DNA of 64,000 bases from assembly GCF_900585905.1 (NCBI RefSeq), contig NZ_UTVH01000010.1:160517-224516 (forward strand), written 5' to 3'. Of the stretch, positions 16,116-24,857 are shown one piece after another. This stretch comes from Pseudomonas viridiflava. GTDB taxonomy: Bacteria; Pseudomonadota; Gammaproteobacteria; Pseudomonadales; Pseudomonadaceae. Under the pieces are notes generated by a model. It made no database searches. It was not told the DNA's origin and saw only the letters and a list, made by a program, of their open reading frames with translations. Positions within the stretch are counted from its first letter, which is position 1. Each line of letters begins with the position of its first letter. The translations under genes were made by a program, and so were the position numbers.

Positions 16116-17116
16116 TGAGCGATCTCCTGCTCGAATTGGCGTTGCGCGGTCTGCCCGCTCATGGCCATGGAGAGCACGGCCATGCGTACGGCGATGCCGT
16201 AAGTCACCTGATTGAGGATCACCGAGTGGGCGCCATCGGCTACCGCCGACTCGATTTCCACGCCCCGGTTGATCGGGCCGGGATGCATGACGATGGCATC
16301 CGGTTTGGCCCCCGCCAGCCGCGCGGTGGTCAGGCCGAACAGGCGGTAGAACTCGCCTTCACTGGGCAACAGGCCGCCCTGCATGCGCTCGCGTTGCAGG
16401 CGCAGCATGATCACCACGTCAACATCCTTCAGGCCTTCGTTGAGGTCGGTGTAGACCTTCACGCCGTACTGTTCGATGCCGATCGGCAACAGGGTTTTCG
16501 GCCCGATCACGCGGATGTCGGGGCAGCCCAGCGCTTTGAGGGCGAGCATGTTCGAGCGTGCCACCCGCGAGTGCAGGATGTCGCCGACGATGGCCACCGA
16601 CAGGTTCTCGAAGCCGCCTTTGTGCCGCCGGATCGTCAGCATGTCGAGCATGCCTTGGGTCGGGTGCGCATGGCGGCCGTCGCCGCCGTTGATGATGGCC
16701 ACCTCCGGGCAGACGTGTTCGGCGATGAAGTGCGCGGCGCCGGAGTCGCCGTGGCGCACGACGAACATGTCGGCAGCCATGGCTTCCAGGTTGCGCAGGG
16801 TGTCAAACAGCGTCTCGCCCTTGCTGGTGGAAGAGGTCGAAACGTTGAGGGTGATCACGTCGGCCGACAAACGCTGCGCCGCCAGTTCGAACGTGGTGCG
16901 GGTACGCGTGGAGTTCTCGAAGAACACGTTGCAGACCGTCTTGCCGCGCAGCAGCGGGACTTTTTTCACCGCCCGGGCGCCGACTTCGAGAAAAGAGTCG
17001 GCGGTGTCGAGGATTTCAGTGAGCAGCTCGCGGGGCAAGCCGTCCAGCGACAGGAAATGGCGCAGCTGGCCCTGATGGTTGAGCTGCAGCGGGCGCTTGG
17101 CGTCGAGAGGCGTCAT
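16112..17116 (-). CDS. pyrB: aspartate carbamoyltransferase catalytic chain
   Basis: Condenses carbamoyl phosphate with aspartate, the committed step of pyrimidine synthesis. 334 residues, as in other pseudomonads, with a slightly long N-terminus that contributes to nucleotide control. The carbamoyl-phosphate loop [10 protein letters not shown] (about 65-74) and the HPTQGMLD motif (about 147-154) are intact. It lies 51 bases downstream of pyrR and overlaps pyrC' by 4 bases. Confidence 0.97.
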   Translation of the reverse strand: MTPLDAKRPLQLNHQGQLRHFLSLDGLPRELLTEILDTADSFLEVGARAVKKVPLLRGKTVCNVFFENSTRTRTTFELAAQRLSADVITLNVSTSSTSKGETLFDTLRNLEAMAADMFVVRHGDSGAAHFIAEHVCPEVAIINGGDGRHAHPTQGMLDMLTIRRHKGGFENLSVAIVGDILHSRVARSNMLALKALGCPDIRVIGPKTLLPIGIEQYGVKVYTDLNEGLKDVDVVIMLRLQRERMQGGLLPSEGEFYRLFGLTTARLAGAKPDAIVMHPGPINRGVEIESAVADGAHSVILNQVTYGIAVRMAVLSMAMSGQTAQRQFEQEIAQ

Positions 17117-17167
17117 CGCAAAGGACTCTTTTAGAAGGGCGGTTAAAAAGTGCGTTTGAAAGCGCTG

Positions 17168-17680
17168 TCAGACGGCGGCGGACAGGTTTTGCAGTTCCAG
17201 GGTCAACGGCGTCGGGCCGCTGAGTTTTACCCGCTCGCTGGCCGCCAGGGGCAGCGTCGCGCCGATGATGTCGGGGCTGATCGGCAGCTCGCCGGCGTCC
17301 AGGTCCAGCAGACAGACCAGCGTCACGCTGGCCGGGCGGCCGTAGTCGAACAGTTCGTTGAGGGCGGCGCGGATGGTGCGCCCGCTCATCAACACGTCGT
17401 CGATCAGCACCAGGTGCTGGCCTTCGATTTCGAACGGCAGGTCGGACGGGCGCACTTGTGGGTGCAGGCCGTTCTGGCTGAAGTCATCGCGGTAAAAGGA
17501 GACGTCCAGCGTGCCCAGCGCGTCCTCGCGGCCCATTGCTTCAAGCAGTGCCTGGGCGACCCATACGCCACCGGTACGGATGCCGATGAAGCGCGGGGTG
17601 TCGATCTGGCGCTTGTGCAGGTGGGCGCTGAGATCGGTCGCCATCTGACGGATCAGTTCGGCAGGGTTGGGCAGGCTCAT
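17168..17680 (-). CDS. pyrR: pyrimidine operon regulator / uracil phosphoribosyltransferase-like PyrR
   Basis: A 170-residue type I phosphoribosyltransferase-fold protein with the PRPP loop [12 protein letters not shown] (about 100-111). PyrR proteins sense UMP/UTP and control pyr expression; in some lineages they also convert uracil to UMP. It begins MSLPNPAEL after an AAGGAGC site and heads pyrR-pyrB-pyrC'. A strong hairpin precedes the ribosome site. Confidence 0.94.
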   Translation of the reverse strand: MSLPNPAELIRQMATDLSAHLHKRQIDTPRFIGIRTGGVWVAQALLEAMGREDALGTLDVSFYRDDFSQNGLHPQVRPSDLPFEIEGQHLVLIDDVLMSGRTIRAALNELFDYGRPASVTLVCLLDLDAGELPISPDIIGATLPLAASERVKLSGPTPLTLELQNLSAAV

Positions 17681-17699
17681 GAACGGTGCTCCTTGAGAG

Positions 17700-17727
17700 G
17701 TCCGGGCGGGCAGTCGACGGCCCGGAC
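17700..17727 (-). promoter_or_regulatory. hairpin in the pyrR leader
   Basis: On the minus strand GTCCGGG-(14 nt)-CCCGGAC lies just before the pyrR ribosome site, with further GGGC/GCCC pairing inside. It could be a PyrR target or a processing site; there is no T run for simple attenuation. Confidence 0.4.
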
Positions 17728-17758
17728 TGAAAGCGAAATCCGGAAAAGGGTCAGCGGG

Positions 17759-18202
17759 TCAGGCATTGAACAGCTCGCCATTGGCGTCCAGCCAGCCTTG
17801 CAGCAGCAGTGCCGCAGCGATGGCGTCCACCGGGTTGTCTTTGTAGCTGCTGCCGCGCTGGCCGCCCCGGCTCATGCGCTCGCCTTTGGCTTCAAAGGTG
17901 GTCAGGCGTTCGTCGTGGGTGTAGACCGGCAGGTTGAAACGGCCATTGAGGCGGCGCGAAAACTTTTCGGCCTTGGCGCTCATCTCACTGGGCGTGCCGT
18001 CCATGTTCAGCGGCAGACCGACCACGATGGCGTCGGGTTTCCATTCCTTGATCAGCGCTTCGATCTGGCTCCAGTCCGGTACGCCCTGCTGCGCCTTGAG
18101 GGTGCACAGCTCGCGCGCCTGGCCGGTGATCACCTGGCCGACGGCAACGCCGATCTGTTTGGTGCCATAGTCAAACCCCAGCAGCAGACGCAATCCGGCC
18201 AT
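17759..18202 (-). CDS. ruvX: RuvX/YqgF family Holliday-junction resolvase-like nuclease
   Basis: A 147-residue RNase H-fold protein: LLLGFDYGTKQIGVAVG (about 5-21) carries the first catalytic Asp, VVGLPLNMDG the second motif and the C-terminal DNPVDAIAAALLLQGWL the last acidic residue. The family acts in pre-16S rRNA end maturation and/or junction resolution. Its ATG overlaps the algH stop (TGATG), so the two are translated together. Confidence 0.94.
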   Translation of the reverse strand: MAGLRLLLGFDYGTKQIGVAVGQVITGQARELCTLKAQQGVPDWSQIEALIKEWKPDAIVVGLPLNMDGTPSEMSAKAEKFSRRLNGRFNLPVYTHDERLTTFEAKGERMSRGGQRGSSYKDNPVDAIAAALLLQGWLDANGELFNA

Positions 18203-18771
18203 CAGGCGTGGCCTGCCTGGCTGGTCAGCAGGCTGAGGTTGATGCCCAGACGCGCTGCTGCCGCATCGAGGCGCTGTTCGCTGTCGATGTCGAACAGGAT
18301 TGCCGGGTCGAACGCGCAGGTCAGCCAGGCGTTGTCAGCCACTTCGGCTTCCAGCTGGCCGGCGTCCCACCCGGCATAGCCCAGGGTGATGACACTCAGG
18401 TCCGGGCCGTAGCCGTCGGCGATGGAAAACAGCACGTCCTGAGACGTCGACAGGGCCAGATCGCCCAGATCGACAGTAGCCTGGAACGTCTGGCCCTTGG
18501 GGTGCAGGACGAAGCCGCGATCCGCCTGGACCGGACCGCCCTTGAGAATCGGGATGTGCTGGCAGCGTGCCGGAGGCGGCAGCTCGGGGCGCAATTGTTC
18601 GAGCACGTCGGCCAGCGAAAGGCTCTGTGGTCGATTGATCACCAGCCCCATGGCGCCATTGGCGTTGTGCTCGACCACGTAAGTCAGCGTGTGCGCAAAA
18701 TTCGGGTCGGCCATGTGCGGCATGGCGATCAGGAACTGATGCTTGAGATAACTCGCAGATACGTTCTTCAT
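18202..18771 (-). CDS. algH: YqgE/AlgH family protein (DUF179)
   Basis: A 189-residue cytoplasmic protein of the AlgH/YqgE family, named for an effect on alginate production in P. aeruginosa; its molecular role is unresolved. The family start YLKHQFLIAMPHM and core GAMGLVINRP are present. The ATG at 18771 (MKNVSASYL) matches the family N-terminus better than the in-frame ATG at 18807. Located between tonB and ruvX as in P. aeruginosa. Confidence 0.92.
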   Translation of the reverse strand: MKNVSASYLKHQFLIAMPHMADPNFAHTLTYVVEHNANGAMGLVINRPQSLSLADVLEQLRPELPPPARCQHIPILKGGPVQADRGFVLHPKGQTFQATVDLGDLALSTSQDVLFSIADGYGPDLSVITLGYAGWDAGQLEAEVADNAWLTCAFDPAILFDIDSEQRLDAAAARLGINLSLLTSQAGHA

Positions 18772-18846
18772 GAGCCCTAGTGTGGCGTTGCGCGGCGGGA
18801 CTGACAACTGGCAGTTGGGCCGATGCGCAGGATTGTGAGCAAGCGG

Positions 18847-19740
18847 TCAGTTGCTGGACAGTTTGTCGCCGCGGGCGAATTTCCAGGTTCTGATGATTTC
18901 CAGCCGGTCGATGTCGGCAAGATCGCCGGTAAAGGGCGCAAAAGGCGCAGCCAGCCGCACGATACGCTGGGCGGCCTGATCCAGCAGCGGCTGGCCTGAA
19001 GACTCCAGCACGAGGATTTCATACAGCGAACCGTCGCGGTTGATCGACACCATCAGCCGCAGGTTGCCGTAGATCTGCTGGCGACGGGCTTCTTCGGGGT
19101 AATTGAGGTTGCCCACGCGCTCGACCTTCTTGCGCCAGTCGTCCTTGTACCAGGCGCCCTTGTCGCGCATGGTCGAGGCGGCATTGAGACGGTGAATCTT
19201 CGGCCGCTTGGCGTACAGCTGCTGTTCGTTGGACAGCTCGGCTTCGAGGCTGGCGATCTCGCTGCTCAGCTCGGTGCTGTCGAATTCCGGCGCTGCCTTG
19301 GGCACAGGATCGGGTTTGACCTCTTCGCGCTTGGCCACGGTTTTCTGCGGCGTCTGCGCCTTGGTGGCGACCACGGTTTTCTGCGCGTCCTGCTTTTGCA
19401 CCGGTTTTGCGGCAGGCGGTGGCGTCACTTTGTTGATCTTGGTGTCCTGAAAGGGCGCCAGTTCGGTGGTCTTGGGGATTTCGGCCTTGTCCAGCGTGCC
19501 GCTGCCCTGCTGGTTGTCCTGGGCGAGAAAGTCCGCGTCCCTGGGTTTGTTCTCGCTTTTGAAGGTGGCGAGGGTGATTTCCAGGGTGTGGCTGATCTGC
19601 TCGGGTTTGACGTAACTGAACCCCACGCCAAGGATGACCGCGACGTGGATCAACGCCGCAATCAGCAGGGTAAAGCCCAGACGATCCGCCGGGCGTACGC
19701 CGGGTTGGGAAAGCTCGTAGGGAAGTTCGGCAGCGGTCAT
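18847..19740 (-). CDS. TonB-family energy transducer
   Basis: A 297-residue TonB-like protein: a membrane anchor (GFTLLIAALIHVAVILGVGF, about 22-41) and a long periplasmic spacer rich in Lys, Pro and Glu with a helical Glu/Leu segment. The C-terminal TonB domain begins near NLNYPEEARRQQIYGNLRLM. The gene order gshB-tonB-algH matches tonB3 of P. aeruginosa, which affects type IV pilus assembly and twitching rather than iron uptake. The start at 19740 (MTAAELPYEL) is preferred over an upstream ATG at 19788. Confidence 0.88.
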   Translation of the reverse strand: MTAAELPYELSQPGVRPADRLGFTLLIAALIHVAVILGVGFSYVKPEQISHTLEITLATFKSENKPRDADFLAQDNQQGSGTLDKAEIPKTTELAPFQDTKINKVTPPPAAKPVQKQDAQKTVVATKAQTPQKTVAKREEVKPDPVPKAAPEFDSTELSSEIASLEAELSNEQQLYAKRPKIHRLNAASTMRDKGAWYKDDWRKKVERVGNLNYPEEARRQQIYGNLRLMVSINRDGSLYEILVLESSGQPLLDQAAQRIVRLAAPFAPFTGDLADIDRLEIIRTWKFARGDKLSSN

Positions 19741-19837
19741 CAGCGGTTCAGCGTCTCTTGGGGCAATGCAAAATCGGCGGTTGCGCATGATAGCGCAGAA
19801 TTAAAAGCGCACTGTGGAACTTGCTGTAGTGCCTTTC

Positions 19838-19927
19838 GTGGGACCGGCTTTAGCCGGGAAGGCGATATGTCGGCAGGTGAAGGTCTGTTGCCTGCACCTG
19901 CCTGTTCCCGGCTAAAGCAGGTCCCAC
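19838..19927. repeat. REP inverted pair, GTGGGACCGGC type
   Basis: GTGGGACCGGCTTTAGCCGG at the left and its near-complement ending GGTCCCAC at the right, separated by about 45 bases, in the gshB/tonB gap. Confidence 0.88.
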
Positions 19928-19935
19928 GTCAGTTG

Positions 19936-20898
19936 TCACACCGATTGGCGAGCCTTCAGTTTCTTCTCGATGACGTCCATCAACATGCCGCCAATGTCCG
20001 TGCCGAACGCGTTGTCGATCTCGCGGATGCAGGTGGGGCTGGTGACGTTGATTTCAGTAAGATGCTCGCCTATCACGTCAAGTCCAACGAAGATCAGCCC
20101 CTTTTCACGCAAGGTCGGGCCGATCTGCTCGGCGATCCAGCGATCCTTGTCGCTCAGTGGGCGCGCTTCGCCACGACCGCCTGCCGCCAGGTTGCCGCGC
20201 GTTTCGCCCGCCGCCGGGATGCGTGCCAGGCAATACGGCACAGGCTCGCCGTCGACCATCAGGATGCGCTTGTCGCCGTCCTTGATCGCAGGCAGGTAAC
20301 CCTGCGCCATGATCTGCTGGGTGCCGTGGGCGGTGAGGGTTTCGAGAATCACCGACAGGTTGGGATCGCCCACGCGGTGGCGGAAGATCGACGCGCCGCC
20401 CATGCCGTCCAGCGGCTTGAGAATGACGTCGCCATGCTCGGCGGCAAATTCGCGCAGCACGTCGGCGCGGCGGCTGACCAGCGTCGGCGGCGTCAGGTGC
20501 GAAAACTGCGTGGCGAACAGCTTCTCGTTGCAGTCACGCAGGCTTTGCGGCTTGTTGACGATCAGCACACCGGCGCGCTCGGCCTGCTCCAGCAAATAGG
20601 TGGCGTAGACGAATTCCATGTCGAACGGCGGGTCCTTGCGCATCAGGATCACGTCCAGCTCGTCCAGACCGCTGTCGACCTCGGCGTCCAGCTCGAACCA
20701 TTTGGCCGGGTCGGCGAAGACTTTCAGCGGCTTCATGCGGGCGCGGGCCTGGCCTGCGTTCTGATACAGGTCCTGCTGCTCCATATAAAACAGCGACCAG
20801 CCGCGCGTCTGGGCAGCCAGCAGCATGGCCAGCGAGCTGTCCTTTTTATAGGAGATGCGCTCGATTGGATCCATGACGATTCCGACGCGAATGCTCAT
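19936..20898 (-). CDS. gshB: glutathione synthetase
   Basis: ATP-dependent ligation of glycine to gamma-glutamylcysteine, the last step of glutathione synthesis. 320 residues, normal length. Begins MSIRVGIVMDPIERISYKKD; the ATP-grasp part shows DVILKPLDGMGGASIFR (about 155-171) and the metal-binding EINVTSPTCIREID (about 283-296). Minus strand, upstream of tonB across a REP pair, and divergent from pilG. Confidence 0.97.
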   Translation of the reverse strand: MSIRVGIVMDPIERISYKKDSSLAMLLAAQTRGWSLFYMEQQDLYQNAGQARARMKPLKVFADPAKWFELDAEVDSGLDELDVILMRKDPPFDMEFVYATYLLEQAERAGVLIVNKPQSLRDCNEKLFATQFSHLTPPTLVSRRADVLREFAAEHGDVILKPLDGMGGASIFRHRVGDPNLSVILETLTAHGTQQIMAQGYLPAIKDGDKRILMVDGEPVPYCLARIPAAGETRGNLAAGGRGEARPLSDKDRWIAEQIGPTLREKGLIFVGLDVIGEHLTEINVTSPTCIREIDNAFGTDIGGMLMDVIEKKLKARQSV

Positions 20899-21157
20899 GG
20901 GCTAACTTCCTCTGCTCGATAAGGGCCTGGGCGGCCTTGAAATAGGCGTCAGGGTGGCGCTCTGCTTGCGCCGGGTCAAGAGGCAGGCGCCTGACGCCCG
21001 GCTTTATGGATTGAGTCTGGGGAGTGTGCTAAAAAGACTCGGCGCCTGGATCGGGTCCTGGCCTGCGGCCCCTGCGGATCAGGCATTGGCAGCATGATCG
21101 GCTTGCCGTGCCGGGCAGGACATGCAAAATCACGCCGCGGCGATGGAACAGCGAATT

Positions 21158-21568
21158 ATGGAACAGCCTGCATCTGCATTGAAAGTCATGGTCATCGACG
21201 ACTCCAAGACCATACGCCGCACCGCCGAAACCCTGCTCAGGAACGTTGGCTGTGAAGTCATCACGGCCATTGACGGCTTCGATGCGCTGGCCAAGATCGC
21301 GGATAATCATCCGCGCATCATCTTTGTCGACATCATGATGCCGCGCCTTGACGGCTATCAGACCTGTGCGCTGATCAAGAACAACCGGGCGTTCAAGTCA
21401 ACGCCGGTGATCATGCTGTCCTCCAAGGATGGCCTGTTCGACAAGGCCAAGGGGCGTATCGTCGGCTCCGATCAATTTTTGACCAAGCCTTTCAGCAAGG
21501 AAGAACTGCTGGGCGCAATCAAGGCCCACGTGCCGGGTTTCGTCGCCGTAGAGCAAAAAATCTCGTGA
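21158..21568 (+). CDS. pilG: twitching response regulator PilG
   Basis: A single-domain receiver of the Pil-Chp chemosensory system, phosphorylated by ChpA, which promotes pilus extension and cAMP production. 136 residues. Acidic pocket VMVIDDSKT (11-19), phospho-acceptor Asp58 in FVDIMMP, and the Lys in TKPFSKEEL. The N-terminus MEQPASALKVM matches P. aeruginosa PilG, so ATG 21158 is preferred to two earlier in-frame ATGs. First gene of pilGHIJ-chpAC. Confidence 0.95.
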   Translation: MEQPASALKVMVIDDSKTIRRTAETLLRNVGCEVITAIDGFDALAKIADNHPRIIFVDIMMPRLDGYQTCALIKNNRAFKSTPVIMLSSKDGLFDKAKGRIVGSDQFLTKPFSKEELLGAIKAHVPGFVAVEQKIS

Positions 21569-21614
21569 TGCCCGCCGCCCACGCTGGCGGGCCTGCATCC
21601 TTATGGGGAACACC

Positions 21615-21980
21615 ATGGCTCGAATTCTGATCGTCGATGATTCGCCGACCGAAATGTACAAACTGACCGGCATGCTGGAAAAGCACGGCCACGAAGTACT
21701 CAAGGCCGAAAACGGTGCCGATGGCGTGGCTTTGGCGCGTCAGGAGAAACCCGATGCGGTGCTGATGGACATTGTCATGCCCGGCCTTAACGGTTTTCAG
21801 GCCACGCGCCAGTTGACCAAGGATGCCGACACCAGCGCCATCCCGGTGATCATGATCACCACCAAGGATCAGGAGACCGACAAGGTCTGGGGCAAACGCC
21901 AGGGCGCGCGGGATTACCTGACCAAACCGGTGGATGAAGAAACCCTGATGAAAACCCTCAATGCAGTGCTCGCCGGCTGA
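21615..21980 (+). CDS. pilH: twitching response regulator PilH
   Basis: A 121-residue CheY-like receiver, the usual PilH length. ILIVDDS (4-10), phospho-acceptor Asp52 in LMDIVMP and TKPVDEETL are visible. In P. aeruginosa PilH acts as phosphate sink for, or opponent of, PilG. The ATG at 21615 follows GGGGAACACC, 46 bases after pilG. Confidence 0.95.
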   Translation: MARILIVDDSPTEMYKLTGMLEKHGHEVLKAENGADGVALARQEKPDAVLMDIVMPGLNGFQATRQLTKDADTSAIPVIMITTKDQETDKVWGKRQGARDYLTKPVDEETLMKTLNAVLAG

Positions 21981-21993
21981 TCGCCGGGTGCTC

Positions 21994-22533
21994 ATGACTG
22001 AGGCACAGACCGCATTCCAGTTGCTGGCCGACATCGACCAGCGCTGTCGCACACTGGCGGCCGGGTTGCCGTTTCAGGAAACCCGCCAGCAGGACTGGAG
22101 CGGCATCGGCTTCGGCATGGGCGGGCGCCGCTATGTGGCGTCCATGGGTGAAGTCAGTGAAATTCTTCACGAGCCGCGTTACGCCGTTCTGCCTGGCGTC
22201 AAACCCTGGGTACGAGGCATCGCCAACCTGCGTGGCCGTTTGCTGCCGATTATCGACCTGTGTGCCTACTTCGGGCATGAACTGTCGCCTGTGCGCAAGC
22301 AGCGCCGGGTGCTGGTGGTGGATCATCACGACAGCTTCGTCGGCCTGTTGGTGGACGAAGTGCTGGGGCTGCAGCATTTCAGCCAGGCCAGCCTCATGCC
22401 TCGCCAGGAGACGCAGGTGGATGACAACATTGCAGGGTTCATTCGCGGGCAGTTTCTGCGCGAGCAGGTCTGGCTGGTCTTCAGCCCGTGGGCATTGGCA
22501 CAGGCGCCCGGTTTCAAGGACGTGGCGCTGTAA
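21994..22533 (+). CDS. pilI: CheW-like adaptor PilI
   Basis: A 179-residue CheW-domain coupling protein linking the receptor PilJ to the kinase ChpA. The core [21 protein letters not shown] (about 70-90) and [10 protein letters not shown] are typical. Starts at [11 protein letters not shown], 13 bases after pilH. Confidence 0.94.
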   Translation: MTEAQTAFQLLADIDQRCRTLAAGLPFQETRQQDWSGIGFGMGGRRYVASMGEVSEILHEPRYAVLPGVKPWVRGIANLRGRLLPIIDLCAYFGHELSPVRKQRRVLVVDHHDSFVGLLVDEVLGLQHFSQASLMPRQETQVDDNIAGFIRGQFLREQVWLVFSPWALAQAPGFKDVAL

Positions 22534-22604
22534 ATTATTCGGCAGGTCGGCAACGCCGGCCTTTTTGCTCGCACGACGACATTCTCAGGCGGTTCAGGTG
22601 GGGC

Positions 22605-24647
22605 ATGAGTAAGACAGATCGATCATTGGAAGGCGCTCGCAGCCGTTCGCAAATCCTTGCGCTGTTCGTCGCGCTGATCGTTTTCATCGTTCTGTTGTTC
22701 GTCAACTTCGCGTACCTCAATACGCAGTCGAACTACGACAAACAGTACATAGGCCACGCGGGCGAGTTGCGCGTGTTGTCCCAGCGCATCGCCAAGAACG
22801 CCAGTGAAGCGGCGGCAGGCAAGCCGCAGGCGTTCAAGCTGCTGGCCGACGCGCGCAATGATTTCGACATGCGCTGGAGTTTCCTGCGCAAGGGCGACAA
22901 GGCCACCGGCCTGCCTGCGGCGCCCATTGCCGTGCGCGCAGAACTGGACGCCGTGCAGCAAGACTGGGAAGCCCTGCGCAAGAACACCGACGTGATTCTG
23001 GCCAACGAGCAGACCGTGCTGTCGCTGCATCAGGTGGCGGCGACCCTGGCCGAGACCATCCCGCAACTGCAGATCGAATACGACAAGGTGGTCGACATCC
23101 TGCTGCAGAGTCGCGCACCGTCCAGCCAGGTGGCGGTGGCGCAGCGCCAGTCGTTGCTGGCCGAGCGCATTCTCGGTTCGGTCAACAAGGTGTTGTCAGG
23201 CGATGACACTGCGGTGCAGGCGGCTGACGCGTTTGGTCGCGACGCGGCGCAGTTCGGCCGCGTGCTCAGCGGCATGCTCGACGGCAACGTGAGCATGCGC
23301 ATCGCCCAGGTCGAGGACCCCGACGCGCGCAAGCGGCTGGGGGAAATCGCCGACCTGTTCCAGTTCGTGTCAGGTTCGGTGGACGAAATTCTCGAGACCT
23401 CCCCCGAGCTGTTCGAGGTGCGTGAGTCGGCGGGCACCATTTTCAATACCTCGCAAACCCTGCTCGATGAAACCTCGGTGCTTGCCAACAGCCTTGAGCA
23501 CCTGGCCGGTGGCCGGGCGCTCAACAGCTATGGCGGCTACGCGCTGGGTTTGCTGGCCCTGACGTCGATCATCCTCATCGGCCTGGTAATGGTGCGTGAA
23601 ACCAACCGGCAGTTGCGCGAAACCGCCGAGAAAAACGAGCGCAACCAGAACGCGATCATGCGCCTGCTCGATGAGATCGAAAATCTGGCCGACGGCGATC
23701 TGACCGTGGCGGCTTCGGTGACCGAGGACTTTACCGGCGCCATTGCCGATTCTATCAATTACTCCATCGATCAGCTGCGCGAGCTGGTGTCGACCATCAA
23801 CCTGACTGCCGAGCAGGTGTTCGGGGCGGTCAAGGACACCCAGACCACTGCCACCGAGCTGGCGGCCGCCTCCGAACATCAGGCGTTGCAGATCGCGACG
23901 GCGTCAAGCGCCATCAATCGCATGTCCGGCTCCATTGATCTGGTCTCGGCCAACGCCGACGAATCCACCTCGGTTGCCGAGCGTTCGGTGACCATCGCCA
24001 ACAAAGGCAACGAAGTGGTGCGCAACACGATTCAAGGCATGGACAACATTCGCGAACAAATCCAGGACACCTCCAAGCGGATCAAGCGACTCGGTGAGTC
24101 ATCTCAGGAGATTGGCGACATTGTCAGCCTGATCGATGACATTGCCGAGCAGACCAATATTCTGGCCTTGAACGCAGCGATTCAGGCGTCCATGGCAGGC
24201 GATGCCGGGCGCGGTTTCGCGGTAGTGGCTGACGAGGTTCAGCGCCTGGCCGAGCGCTCGTCGTCCGCCACACGGCAGATCGAAACCCTGGTACGGGCGA
24301 TCCAGAACGACACCAATGAAGCCGTGATTTCCATGGAACAGACCACCACTGAGGTAGTGCGCGGGGCGCGGCTGGCCCAGGATGCGGGCGTCGCGCTGGA
24401 AGAAATCGAAGGCGTGTCGACCACCCTGGCGGCGCTGATCCAGAGCATCACCAATGCCGCCCAGCAGCAGGCCGAACTGGGCCAGCAGATTTCGCAAACC
24501 ATGACCGTGATCCAGCAGACCACCTCCCAGACCACCTCGGGCACCGCCGCCACCGCGCGCAGCATGGGCAACCTGGCAAAGATGGCCAGCGCCATGCGCC
24601 GCTCGGTGTCGGGTTTCACCCTGCCATCGTCGAAGGGCCGCGGGTGA
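22605..24647 (+). CDS. pilJ: chemoreceptor PilJ
   Basis: A 680-residue methyl-accepting receptor of the Pil-Chp system, located with the pili at the poles. N-terminal membrane segment ([20 protein letters not shown], about 17-36), two periplasmic PilJ-type helical domains up to about 300, a second membrane segment near 315-335, a HAMP region and the cytoplasmic hairpin tip [21 protein letters not shown] (about 515-535). The start at [10 protein letters not shown] is set by the first membrane helix. The receptor lacks its usual modifying enzymes downstream: no pilK follows. Confidence 0.95.
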   Translation: MSKTDRSLEGARSRSQILALFVALIVFIVLLFVNFAYLNTQSNYDKQYIGHAGELRVLSQRIAKNASEAAAGKPQAFKLLADARNDFDMRWSFLRKGDKATGLPAAPIAVRAELDAVQQDWEALRKNTDVILANEQTVLSLHQVAATLAETIPQLQIEYDKVVDILLQSRAPSSQVAVAQRQSLLAERILGSVNKVLSGDDTAVQAADAFGRDAAQFGRVLSGMLDGNVSMRIAQVEDPDARKRLGEIADLFQFVSGSVDEILETSPELFEVRESAGTIFNTSQTLLDETSVLANSLEHLAGGRALNSYGGYALGLLALTSIILIGLVMVRETNRQLRETAEKNERNQNAIMRLLDEIENLADGDLTVAASVTEDFTGAIADSINYSIDQLRELVSTINLTAEQVFGAVKDTQTTATELAAASEHQALQIATASSAINRMSGSIDLVSANADESTSVAERSVTIANKGNEVVRNTIQGMDNIREQIQDTSKRIKRLGESSQEIGDIVSLIDDIAEQTNILALNAAIQASMAGDAGRGFAVVADEVQRLAERSSSATRQIETLVRAIQNDTNEAVISMEQTTTEVVRGARLAQDAGVALEEIEGVSTTLAALIQSITNAAQQQAELGQQISQTMTVIQQTTSQTTSGTAATARSMGNLAKMASAMRRSVSGFTLPSSKGRG

Positions 24648-24686
24648 TGGCCAGCGCTGCGTCGCCCCAAAGCCCACACCGCCCCT

Positions 24687-24826
24687 GTAGGAGCGAACTT
24701 GTTCGCGAGGCGTCGCGCCTGACACACCGCTTCGCCTGTATGAGCGCACGAGCACCGCGAGGCCGCGATTGCGGTGTATCAGACAAGTCGCCATCGCTGC
24801 CTCGCGGTGCTCGGGAGCTCCTACAG
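24687..24826. repeat. mixed REP cluster between pilJ and chpA
   Basis: A GTAGGAGCGAACTTGTTCGC element, then a GCGCACGAGCACCGCGAGGC element, and an inverted GCTCGGGAGCTCCTAC arm. They occupy the position where pilK lies in P. aeruginosa. Confidence 0.85.
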
Positions 24827-24857
24827 GCACTGGATTTATCTGTAGACCGGAGTCGTC

